Of a stretch of DNA of 64,000 nt, positions 22,747 through 34,709 are shown piece after piece. Source of the stretch: Muraenolepis orangiensis (taxonomy: Eukaryota; Chordata; Actinopteri; Gadiformes; Muraenolepididae); assembly GCA_027704905.1 (NCBI GenBank), contig CM050999.1:1708834-1772833 (forward strand). Direction: 5' to 3'. The notes under the pieces were generated by a model. The model ran no database searches. It saw only the letters and a list, made by a program, of their open reading frames with translations, and had not been told where the DNA came from. Numbering within the stretch: the stretch's first letter is position 1; the number at the start of each line of letters is the position of its first letter. Position numbers and translations under genes: made by a program.

Positions 22747-25700
22747 TTACAGGTCCAACCTAGTTGGTTTCACCACGACTCTCCCAGACCTGGTTCTAGG
22801 AGTAGCTGGCGGTTGCGGGACATTCTGCTTTGGAGGTTCTGCCGAACTCCTTCCCAGAAGTTGCTCAGTAACACCACCTCCACTCTGCGCCGGTGACGAC
22901 TCCATGGGGATGAGATGGCGGCGGTTTCGCCTTACTGTCCCATGAGGTCCATCCACAATGTATGAACGCGGCGTAGAGTGGCTGCTGACCACAACTCCAG
23001 TTGCACTTTGATCTGTGACCCACACGGGAATGAGCCCGTTGAGGCTTTGTGCACGATGACGCCGGTTGTAGCTTTGCGCATCTCAAGTCCTCTTTTCCTC
23101 TTCTTTCAGGACAACCACCTCCTCCTGCCCATCAGAGTCTCCTGCCCATCAGAAGTTGAGCTGGACTGTATCCGTTATGCAACGGGGTGGCCCTGTATGC
23201 TAGCAGAGCGCGGTATGGGTCAGCTGCTTTCTTCAGAAAAACTTTTACTGTCTTGACCGCACGTTCTGCTTCCATTTACATTTACATTTAGGACATTTGG
23301 CAGACGCATCCAAAGCTTCAAAGCGACTTATAATGAGTGATGATTTGTTATAGTAGACAATAGCATATCGCTGAGGTACGCAAACATAAAAATAGAGCAG
23401 TTCACAAGCATTCATATTAACAAGATGAATAACACAATTTCGTGCTGCCAGGTCACCTGCTTAAGTAGCTGTGATAAGAGTGTGTTATCAACATTAAGGA
23501 TATACACTTGCTAGAATATACAACATGCTCAGAGCTATTAATGTCAGGACTTAAGTAAGTTAGGGGTTCACAAAGGAGAAGGAGGGTTCATGGAGAGTCC
23601 AGGTGGACTCTGAACAGGTGGGTCTTGAGTCTCTTGCGGAAGATGGCGAGGGACTCTGCCGTCCTGACATGAGACGGGAGTCCATTCCACCACTGTGGAG
23701 CCAGAGCCGTGAAGAGCTGGGTCTTGGAAGAGCGATGCTCTGGCTGGGATGTAGGGCTTGACCAACATTTGGAGGTAGGTTGGGGCAGTTCCATTGACTG
23801 CCCTGAAGGTCAGTACCAGAGTCTTGAACTTGATGCGAGCATTTACCGGAAGCCAGTGGAGATCGCGGAAGAGAGGGGTCACGTGGGAGAATTTTGGTAG
23901 GTTGAATACCAGGCATGCTGCTGTGTTCTGGATGCGTTGGAGGGGCTTGGTTGCAGAGGCGGGGAGTCCCGCCAGGAGAGAGTTGCCGTAGTAGAGGCGG
24001 GTAATGACGAGCGCTTGGACCAGGATCTGCGCCGTTTCACGTGTGAGGAAGGGCCGGATCCTGCGGATGTTGTAGAGGGCAATTCTGCAAGATCGGGCCA
24101 CCGCGGTGACGTTGGCATTGCAGGACAGCTGGTCATCTAGCACCACACCAATGTCTCTTGTTGTGGTTGCGGGGGAGACTTGGGTGTTCTCGATGGTGTC
24201 CAGTAGGTCCATCTGAGGGCAGTCTTTCCCCGGTATGAAGAGGAGCTCAGTCTTGTCAAGGTTGAGCTTCAGGTGGTTGGCGGCTGTCCATCTGCTGATG
24301 TCGGCCAGGCATTTAGAGATGCGTGTTGCGATTTGGGTTTCTGAGGGGGGAAAGGAGAGAAACAGTTGAGTGTCATCTGCATAGCAGTGATAGGAGAAGC
24401 CATGAGATGTGATTAGATTAGATTAGATGCTTCCCTATTACTTTGTGGATATCTCGGGCTGCTTGTGACATGGCGAAACCCGTAGGACGTTGCAAACGCT
24501 GCAAAGGCCATTCCGGAGAACTGCGGCCCGTTGTCCATCACCAGTTCCTCCGGGATACCGTGCGGAGATCGATTTGAGGTGATGGATGACGTCTGTTGAT
24601 TTTGTGGGAGTCAGCAGAGCGATCTCCACGTATCTCGATGAATAGTCCACAACCAGCAGGTAAGTCTTGTTCTCCAGCATGAACAGGTCTGCTCCCAACT
24701 TCTGCCATGGTCTCCCCGGGTATTGAGATGGCATCAGTGGCTCCTTTTGGTTTTGTCTCTCTTTGCTGCATGTTCGGCAGTTGAGAACTAACTCACTCAG
24801 CTGCTGGCTCAGCCCGGGCCACCATACAGACTGTCGTGCACGCTCCCTGCACTTTACCACCCCCTGGTGGCCTTCATGAAGCCTGGCAAGCACATCATTC
24901 CTCATTGTTGAAGGGATGACAAGCCTGCTTCCCCTCAGCAAGAGTCCATCCTCTACTGTGAATAACGCCTGTTCCGCTCAGTACAGCCTGAGAGCCGGTT
25001 CACTGTTGTTGTGTGCTGGCCATCCCTCTGCACTCAGCTGCATCACCTGTGCGCACACACAGTCCCTCCCCAGCTGCTCTCTTAGCTCGTCCAGGTAGGC
25101 GGCGCGCGCTGGCAGGTTCTCCAATATCATGTCCACGTAGATGTTTGTACTCTCAAACAACTCCTTTTCATCCGGTGTTTCCCTCCTCTTCACAGGAGCA
25201 CGTGAGAGCGTATCGGCAGTCCACAGGTACTTCCCTGGCACATGAGCAATGGAGTAGGAATAGCGCATCAGGCGCATCCGGAAGCGCAGAATCCGCGGAG
25301 GGAGAGTATCCAACGCCTGAGACCCCAGGAGACTCAGGAGAGGCTTGTGATCCGTCTGTAGCTGTGTCTGCCGATGAGAAAGTTGCGCAAACTCTCGCAA
25401 GCCCAGGTCAGGCCTAAGGCCTCCTTCTCGACCTGCACGTATCTCTGCTCAGTTTGTGTGAGAGACCGCGACACGTAGGCTACTGGTCTCCACACTCCAT
25501 CCCATTTTTGGAGGAGCACACTCCCTAAGCCGTAAGACGACGCGTCTGCTGAGACTTTGCACTCCCTGTTGGGATCATACATGGCCAACACTGGTGGGGA
25601 TATTAGTGCATCCTTCAAATCTTGGAAGGCTCTGGCCTGCTCGATGCCCCACAGCCAGCAGTTCTTCTTTGACAGAAGGTCTCGCAGAGGCTTGTCTCTC

Positions 25701-27335
25701 TCCGCCAGCTGAAAAGCCGAGAAAGCTTCTCAGCTCACTCACGTTCATCGGCTCCTCCATCCTCCTTACGGCCTCCGTCTTACTCGGGTCGGGGCTAATG
25801 CCGCTGGTGGAGATGATATGGCCTAGAAAGGTCACCTCTTCTTTTGACAGGTCGCACTTATCTATGTTCAGGGTGATTCCGGCCTTCTCGATCCTCCCCA
25901 ACACGACATGCAGACGAGCATCATGTTCCTCTTGTGTTCGGCCCCACACTAGCACATTGTCCATATGGCAGACGACACCCTCCAGCCCTTCCGTGACCTC
26001 GGTCACCATTCTGTTTTAGAAGTGTTCGGGGGCGGAAGCGATGCCGAAAGGTAGACGATTGAAGTAATATCGGCCAAAGGGCGTAATGAAGGTTGTATAC
26101 TTTGACAAATCTTCAGTCAGAGGGATTTGCCAAAATCCCATATTTGCGTCCAACTTACTGAATATTCTGGCTCCAGCCAGCATTCCCAGTGTTTCCTCCA
26201 CTGTCGGCAGGGTGTACTTTTCCCGGCACACTGACTCATTGAGGTTCGTGAGATCAACACATATGCGTACAGCACCTGTCTTCTTGGGAACCACCACAAT
26301 GCCGGCACACCAGTCAGTTGGCTCTTCGATCCGGCTGATCACCCCGAGGCTTTCCATGCGGGACAGTTCTTTCTTGACTTTGTCCATCAGTGGCAATGGA
26401 ATCCTTCTGGGCGTCTTCAGCGAGAATGGTTGGGCCCCAGGTTTCAGCCTGATTGCATACGGCTGTCTCATCTCACCTAGACCACTGCATATCTTCGGGT
26501 AGGTTTTCTTGAGCGTCTCCATTGTGATACTGTCTAGACGTGCCACAAGCTCCATCTTACCGATAGCAGGCCTCCCCAGCAACGCTGTGTGCAGGTGTCG
26601 AGTGACATACACATCCTCCAACACCTCTTTCTCTCCCCTCCTCAGCAACAGCGTGGCGACGCCCACAACATCTAGTGGACTCCTCCCAGGTCCCATCAGT
26701 GGCTTAGTTGACTTCCGGAGGGTAGGTGGATTTTTGTCTCTGTAAATCTCTTGGAATACAGTGTGAGGCATCACTGTAACATCAGCACCGGTGTCTATTT
26801 TGAATGGCACATGACTGTGACCGATGTTTATGCTGACAATCCATGGCTCACCATCAGCTGTGATGCTGCCTAAGAACATACAGTCCTCGTCTTCTTCACA
26901 GGAGCAGGAATAGTCCTCTTTAACCTCAGTGTACAGCTTTGGATGACTTACACACACGCTTGTAATGTCCCATCTTCCCACATGAATGACATTTCACTTC
27001 ATTAGCAGGGCAATCCGTTGTGGATGGGACAGAGAACTGCCGCATTTATGACACTGGACACTTTTCCTCTTTAAGTATTGGGCACTGTGTGGCTTGGCTG
27101 GGTAGCCGTTAGCCTGTTGAGGTTTATTTCTAGCATATGTCCTGCTACTGCTCTTAAACACTTAAAAACACGTAAAATATCATCCGCCTCATCTCCCATG
27201 CAATATATTAGCGTGTTGACTTGATTCTCTTCAGAGCTAGCATTCAGGTTACTTGCCAGACGGACTCGGGAGGCTGGATGCTGAACGTAGCACTTGAGCC
27301 TGGCGCTGCTCTCTGGGCTGCAGCTGCTCCCGCAT
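22747..27335 (-). pseudogene. gypsy-2 gag-pol remnants
   Basis: Minus strand: gag end (YCMGDEADDILRVFK near 27,190), a zinc knuckle readable as CHSCGKMGHYKRVC near 26,950-26,990 in a shifted frame, protease FKIDTGADVTVMP, RT (VRICVDLTNLN), and the RT box as MDNVLVWG, where the second catalytic Asp of DD is Asn. A stop sits near 26,016. Then RNase H-like KVSADASSYGLGSVLLQ, integrase zinc finger (HEGHQGVVKC...CRTC) and LVVDYSSRYVEI. The L2 insertion cuts the integrase just after the PQSN-type motif. The C-terminus (VRRNRRHLIP...RSGRVV) resumes at 23.0 kb and stops at 22,747. Broken several times. Confidence 0.88.
23274..24427 (-). mobile_element. L2-type LINE inside gypsy-2
   Basis: 5'-truncated copy with 7-bp duplication TGCTTCC (23,267-23,273 and 24,428-24,434). 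It encodes the L2 RT C-terminus (VLDDQLSCNANV, ALYNIRRIRPFLT, KFSHVTPLFRDLHWLPV) on the minus strand, with a frame break near 23,700. The 3' terminus has the CATTTAC repeats and the AAGCGACTTA block common to the L2 copies here. Confidence 0.92.
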
Positions 27336-29134
27336 CAGCATTATTGGTGCAACCAAAGTCATGTACATCCCCTCAAGTCTTTCTGTTCCCCGGACCTGGA
27401 GTACCTGATGCTTATGTGCCGTCCATACTGGCTACCTCGGGAGTTTACAGCGGTAACCGTGACCGCTGTTTACATTCCCCCACAAGCCAACACGGACACA
27501 GCGCTGAAGGAACTGTACGGGGCTATCAGCGAACAGGAGTCGGCCCACCCCGAGGCTGCTCTCATCGTGGCGGGGGACTTCAACAAGGCGAACCTGAAGA
27601 AGGTTCTCCCGAAGTTCTACCAACACATAAAGAGCAACACACGGGGCGAGCGGATCCTCGACCACTGCTACACTCCCTTCCGTGATGGCTACAAGGCCCT
27701 CCTCCGCCCACCGTTCGGCAAATCAGATCACCGCTCTATCCAGCTACTCCCCGCCTATAGGCAGAGACTGAAGCAGCAACCGATCGCTGTGAGGGAGGTC
27801 CAATGCTGGTCGGACCAATCAGATTCTACGCTGCAGGATTGTTTTGATCACGCTGACTGGCACATGTTCCGCGTTGCCTCGGACAATAACATCAACGAGT
27901 ACGCGTCGTCGGTCACCGGGTTCATCAAGAAGTGCATAGATGACGTTGTTCCGACCAAGTCGGTTCGGATATATCCCAATCAGAAACCGTGGATTAACGG
28001 CGATGTTCGCGCTGCCCTACATGCGCGTAACGCCGCCTTTGGTTCCGGGAATACGGAGGAATATACGAGAGCCCGTTACGACCTCCGTAAGACCATCGTC
28101 ACTGCCAAGCGGGAGTATAAGGACAGAGTGGAAGATCAATTCAAGAAACACGATGCGAGGGGTATGTGGCAGGGGCTGCAGAAGATAACGAACTTCAGAG
28201 GGAGAACCAGTTGTGTAGAGAACTCCTCTACCTCCCTCCCAGGAGAGCTAAATACATTTTTTGCTCGGTTCGACGTAAACGGCAGCCCGCCGAAGCCAGC
28301 ACCGACTGGGGAGACCAGCCAGCTGCGCATCTCGGAGGCGGATGTGCGCCGCACTTTTAAGCGGCTGAACATCCGTAAGGCGGCAGGCCCCGACGACATC
28401 CCGGGCCGCGTCCTCAGAGCATGCGCAGACCAGTTGGCAGGAGTCTTTGCAGACATCTTCAACCTCTCCCTGTCCCAGGCTGTTGTCCCCGCGGTCTTCA
28501 AGATATCCACCATCGTGCCTGTCCCTAAACAAACCAAGGTAACATGCCTGAATGACTACAGACCTGTGGCCCTCACCTCGATCGTTAGCAAATGCTTCGA
28601 GAGGTTGGTCAAGGACTTTATTTGCTCCGTGTTACCTACCACGCTGGACCCATGGCAATTTGCATATCGTCAAAATAGATCCACGGACGACGCAATTGCC
28701 ATGGCCCTCCACACTGCCCTTTCCCACCTGGAGGGGAAGAACTGTTATGTGCGAATGCTGTTTGTGGACTACAGCTCAGCATTCAACACAATAGTTCCTG
28801 CCAAGCTCGACACCAAGCTGAGAGGTCTAGGCGTACCCCCATCCATGTGCAGCTGGATACTGAACCTCCTGTCGGACCGCCGCCAGGTGGTGAGGATGGG
28901 CAGCACCACATCAGAGCCACTGACCCTCAACACGGGAGCCCCCCAGGGATGCGTGCTGAGCCCTCTCCTCTACTCCCTCTACACCCACGACTGCATGGCT
29001 ATGCACAGCTCCAACGTCATCGTCAAGTTTGATGACGACACAACAGTGATGGGCCTGATCGCCGGCGACGACGAGACAGCCTACAGGGAGGAGGTCGGAT
29101 CGCTGGAGCAGTGGTGCCAGGAGAACAGCCTCGC

Positions 29135-32100
29135 TGATGAAGCCATATCTAGGAGCTTATATTATTTAATAGTTATCCATTTGTTTTATTGTTCTTTTTT
29201 GTTTATAGTAAATCTTCCTTTTAATTCTTACTTAAGCTTATCAAATAAGTTGTACTATGCCTCTGTTTTGAAAAGGCAGCCTTTGGGCACCGGAGCCGGG
29301 GGACCTGCTCATTATAAATATGGGAAACAGGTGGTAGTGAGGAGCACCCGGTAGGCATATGGTTTTTTACCATCGGGTAAGAACTAAAGAAAAAGTATTT
29401 GTATGTGTCAAATAAACTGCACTAAAACGAATTTTGCTTGGACCTTAATTTTTACCAATGCGTAGGATTCGCTAAACGGGTGCCTCAGCGGCACTTTGCT
29501 TTGAGTTATATTTCTTTCTTATATCTTTATGATTTGGCCGCTTTATAGTAAAAAACCCGCCGCATGAAAGGACATTCTTTTTTGGAAACCCTTTTTCTTT
29601 GGATGGCCCGCTGCAAAGAGGGATAAAGGATTTCCTGAATCTTCCGCGAGTGGCTTGGAAAGACACAGGAGGACAGACGCCGGCGTCGTCATGGAAATGT
29701 TTGTACGCGAGGCAGTGCGTGTGGGACTCGTGAGTAAACAAGAGGAAAAAATGAATGAGTCATGCTTGTTGTGATTTAATTAATGGATGCATACGCAAAT
29801 GAACATATGAGCCATACGTGTCAAATGTTATGGATGGAATAATTAAACGCTTCATCAAAGAAATAAGGACGTCTGTGCAAGCCAGTTTTACACACGCTGC
29901 GGAGAGCAGCGTTCTGGATTAACGCAGACGCAATCTGATCAAAGAAATTGAATACAATTAAAAGCAATTCAAGTAAAAATGACTGAACCTAAAACTGTTA
30001 AGGAGGCAGAGGATCTTTTAAAATCCCTCACGGCCACACGCAGAGGGAAACTTGGAGTGTGCACAAGAAAACTAAATGAAACTAAAGCCCTGCTCACTGA
30101 CGGTGGAAATGTTGATGAAGTTGATGATTGCATGCATATGTTTAAGACTGCTATGGATGAATTCAATAAAGTGCATCATTCGCTCCAACAACTCTTATCT
30201 GAAGAGGAAAGGGACATTGATGTAACAGACTGGTATGAACCCAGAATTATGAACTTTAATTACTTTGCAAAGGAAGTTAAAGCATGGAGAAGAGAACGTA
30301 TTGCACAACTACAAGTTGATCCACTGGACAGTATCTCCAATGCCTCAAAAAGGACTGCAACATCAAGGGCCTCGTCTGCTGCTAAGTTAGCATCAGCAGA
30401 AAGGGCAGCTCTGGAGGCTAAGTCTGCTGCCTTAAAGGACATGCATGCACTGCGACTGGAGGAAACAATTCTCAAATCAAAAATGGAAAAGGTGGAGATG
30501 GAATCACAGATTGCAGCAGCAGATGCCAAAATGAGGGTACTTCTCAGCCCAAATGAGGATGATCATCTTGGCGATGCTATGAATGCCGAATTTAGATGGA
30601 GAAGATGTACTGGACAATGTGGAGCAAACGTATACAGACACTTCTGTCTTGGAATTTATTGAAGTAGCTGCTGTACCTAAAACTCCACTGCATAAAACTA
30701 TTGTGGATATCCATAAAATATCTCGGCAAGCAAAAGGTGCATCACGCCCACAACTGGAAAATCCTGTAATCAACACTTTTACTCAGGAAAACCTCAACAC
30801 ACTGGCACAGAGACAAAAGGACATAGCTGATCTCATGATAATGCAACAAAACCTATCCCTGCTACCTAAGAGAGAGGTGCCGGTGTTTAATGGTGACCCA
30901 CTCTCTTACCAACCGTTCATGCATGCATTCAGATACCTGATTGAAGAAAAAACTAGTAGCTGCCAGGACAGGCTCTACTTTCTTGAACAATTTACATCAG
31001 GTCAAGCCAGAGATCTGGTCCGTAGCTGTCTTCACATGGATGCACAAAGAGGATATTCAGAGGCCATGCAACTTTTAAAGAGACATTATGGAAATGAAAT
31101 GAAAATTGCAAATGCTTATCTGGATAAGGCACTCAACTGGACAGCTATCAAGCCAGATGATGGAAAATCTCTTCATGCCTACTCACTATACCTAAGAGAA
31201 TGCCTGAACGCTATGCAGGACTTGGAGTACATGGATGAGCTAGACGTCACATCAACTTTAAGAATGATTGTATCCAAGCTACCATATAAGCTCAGGGAAA
31301 GATGGCGCACAACAGCGTATGAAGAATTTCAAAGGAAAAACATCAGAGCTAGATTTAAACATCTGGTCGAATTCACCGAAAAGCATTCTGACATATTATT
31401 GCACCCAGTGTTTGGAGAAATTAAAGACTCAAATCCCACTAAAAGGATAATCACCAACAATAGGACAACTGACCTCAGAACACCTAAATGGAGCAGTAGC
31501 TTTGCCACAGCTGTCGCCGCAACTGAACCTTATGACACCAAGCTACAGGCATTTAAGGTGCAGCAACCCACCTACATCAAAGCTGCCCCTGCAGCCATAT
31601 GTAGTTTCTGTCAAGGCAGGCATGCAGTAGTGGACTGCTTAAAACTCAACTCAGAGCCTCACGACCAAAAGGTTAATTATCTAAAGACAAATGGTTACTG
31701 TTTTGGTTGCCTTAAGAAGGGTCACATGAGCAAAGACTGTACATTCAAGCTAAACTGTCTAACATGCCAAAGGAAACATCCAACACTGCTGCATATTGAT
31801 GCTTTAAATTCAAAGGAAGTCACCCTGCAAAACAGTAGAACAGAACCAAAGTTAACGTCCATCAACAGTGCGAAAGTATCAGCTGATCAGTCAACAGGGG
31901 CCGGTGAGAATTGTGCACTTGCTATTGTTCCGGTGCAAGTTAAAGCAGCAAAAGGAAGCAAGTATATTCAAACCTACGCCTTTCTTGACCCTGGGAGCAC
32001 GGCCACATTCTGTACTGAAAACCTAATGAACCAACTGAATACTAAAGGACGAAAGACTGAAATTATACTCCGCACAATGGGACAAAAAAGGAATGCAAAA

Positions 32101-34709
32101 AGCTATGAAATCACAGGACTGGAAATAGGAAACATAAATGGAGGACAATTTATCAACTTGCCTGAAGTGTACACACAAACTAAGATTCCTGTCTCAAAGG
32201 AAAACCTTCTCACACAATCCGATCTTGAAAAATGGCCTCATCTCAGTCAGATCCAAATCAAAGAAATTGATGCAGACATTGAAATGCTAATAGGGATGAA
32301 TGTTCCCAAAGCCTTGGAACCCTGGGATATAATCCACAGTCAGGGTAATGGACCGTATGCAGTGAAGACAATGTTTGGATGGGTGGTCAATGGGCCCCTC
32401 AAATCTCACACTGCTATGGATACTTCTGAAACAATGTCAGCAACCGTCAATAGAATTTCACTGGATAATCTGAGGGACCAGCTAGTCTCACAGTACAACC
32501 AGGATTTCCCTGAAAAGGAATATGAGGAAAAAAGAGAGATGTCATGTGAGGACAGGAATTTCATGGACCTGGCGGAAAGTTCAATAATTATCAAAAACGG
32601 ACATTACCACTTACCTCTACCCTTCCGTGATAAGGACTTGGCCTGCCTAACAGTTACAACATGGCACTACATCGCACAACCAATCTTGCTGGGAAATTCA
32701 AGAGGGATTCAGTTTACGCTGAAGAATATAAAGCCTTCATGGCAAAGGTATTGGAAAAGGGCATGCCGAAAAGGTTCCACAAGATCAACTTCAAAGATCA
32801 GACGGCAGGCTCTGGTACATACCGCATCATGGGGTTTACCATCAAAGAAAGAAGAAACTCAGGGTTGTATTTGACTGTTCATCTTCATTTAAAGGAAAGT
32901 CCCTGAATGCTGAACTCCTCCAAGGTCCGGACTTGACTAATCCCCTTCTAGGCGTCTTGCTTCGTTTCCGTCAGGAAAAAATTGCAATAATGGCTGACCT
33001 ACCTGAAGATCGTGTGGCTCCAGACCTTCCACCTTTCTCTCATGTGGGAATTGACTATTTCGGACCCATGGTGGTTAAAAGAGGTCGAGGCCATGTGAAG
33101 CGGTGGGGGGTAATATTCACCTGCCTTGTGAGTCGAGCTATTCATCTGGAGGTGGCGAATACCTTAGATACTAACTCCTGCATCAACGCCATAAGGCGGT
33201 TTTCATGTCGAAGAGGACCAATTCTAACAATCAGAACAGATCGTGGGACCAACTTTGTAGGCGCTCAGAAAGAACTGGAGACTGCTCTAAACCAGCTTGA
33301 TCAGAAAAGGATCCAGGATTTCCTGCTCTCGGAGCATGTCAGGTGGCTGTTCAATCCCCCATCAGGAGCACACTTTGGAGGAGTGTGGGAAAGACTGATC
33401 AGGCTGGTGAAAAAAGTACTCTTTTCAGTTCTTAAACATCAGGTCATGGATGACGAAATGCTACAAACAGCCTTTTGCGAAGTTGAATCTATTCTCAATG
33501 ACAGACCAATCACAACGGTGTCAGCTGATCCTAATGATTTAGAACCCCTCACGCCAAACCACCTGCTGCAGCTGAAAACCAAACCACTCTTACCACCTGG
33601 ACTCTTCTGCAAAGATGACCTCTACACCAGAAAGAGATGGAGACAAGTTCAGTACATTGCAGACCTCTTCTGGCAGAGGTGGGCTAAAGAATATCTGCCA
33701 CTCATGCAGCAAAGGCAGAAGTGGGTCAACACTAGAAGGAATCTTCAACCCAACGATATTGTGGTCATCGTCGATGAAACAGCACCAAGGAACTCATGGC
33801 CCCTCGACCGTGTGGTTAAAACCCTGCCTGGACCCAAAGGTCTGGTCAGAAGTGTGTTAGTTCAGACCAAGACTAACATCCTGCAAAGGCCCATTAGTAA
33901 GCTCTGTCTACTCCTGGAAGCCAACGGAGCCAAGAGCTAGCCAATGCCCTACCCCTTATCGCCTGCACACACTCACACTATCTTTACATCTTTCCATACC
34001 CAATCCTCTCTCTATTTCAAACTGCACTGATACCCTTTTAATTACTGTCTCCTGCCTCAGGTACCGTGAGTGGTGAGACCACAGAGGACACTGATGCAGC
34101 ATGGACTCTGGAGGGGGGGATCTAAGTGGGGGCTAATTGAAATGACTTGTTGAATGTGGATATGCATATTAGTCGATTTTGTATGATAAACAGAAATGTG
34201 ATTTGATATCTTGCGTAGTTTAAAATATTTAAAGGTGTTACCTGGCTCCATAGAATGTTTTGTTGTAATTGATTTCCTATGGCATCACAATTAGGGGCCG
34301 GTATGATGAAGCCATATCTAGGAGCTTATATTATTTAATAGTTATCCATTTGTTTTATTGTTCTTTTTTGTTTATAGTAAATCTTCCTTTTAATTCTTAC
34401 TTAAGCTTATCAAATAAGTTGTACTATGCCTCTGTTTTGAAAAGGCAGCCTTTGGGCACCGGAGCCGGGGAGACCTGCTCATTATAGATCTTGGAAACAG
34501 GTGGTAGTGTGGAGCGCACCCGGTAGGCATATGGTTTTTTACCATCGGGTAAGAACTAAAGAAAAAGTATTTGTATGTGTCAAATAAACTGCACTAAAAC
34601 GAATTTTGCTTGGACCTTAATTTTTACCAATGCGTAGGATTCGTTAAACGGGTGCCTCAGCGGCACTTTGCTTTGAGTTATATTTCTTTCTTATATCTTT
34701 ATGATTTGG
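29135..34709 (+). mobile_element. BEL/Pao element 2 inside LINE-B
   Basis: LTRs at 29,135-29,538 and 34,304-34,709 begin TGATGAAGCC and share an AATAAA. They differ at several sites and by small indels (about 98% identical by eye). Polypurine tract ATTAGGGGCCGG precedes the 3' LTR. Removing the element rejoins the LINE-B sequence exactly (TCGC then CCTCAACG), so no clean target duplication is visible, which is odd. The RT core has been deleted internally. Confidence 0.93.
29979..33940 (+). pseudogene. BEL-2 gag-pol, RT core deleted
   Basis: Gag starts at 29,979 (MTEPKTVKEAEDLL) and shifts frame near 30,590 into the next frame. DUF1759-like region (VPVFNGDPLSYQPFMHAFR), zinc knuckles CSFCQGRHAVVDC and CFGCLKKGHMSKDC, protease LDPGSTATFC (A17 type). 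Further shifts occur near 32,650-32,880. The RT starts (VLLRFRQEKIAIMAD) but joins integrase directly at about 33,000: VGIDYFGPMVV, RTDRGTNF and NPPSGAHFGGVWERL keep the catalytic D, D and E. DUF5641-like C-terminus ends at TAG 33,938-33,940. The lesion is complementary to BEL copy 1, which keeps RT and lost integrase. Confidence 0.92.
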
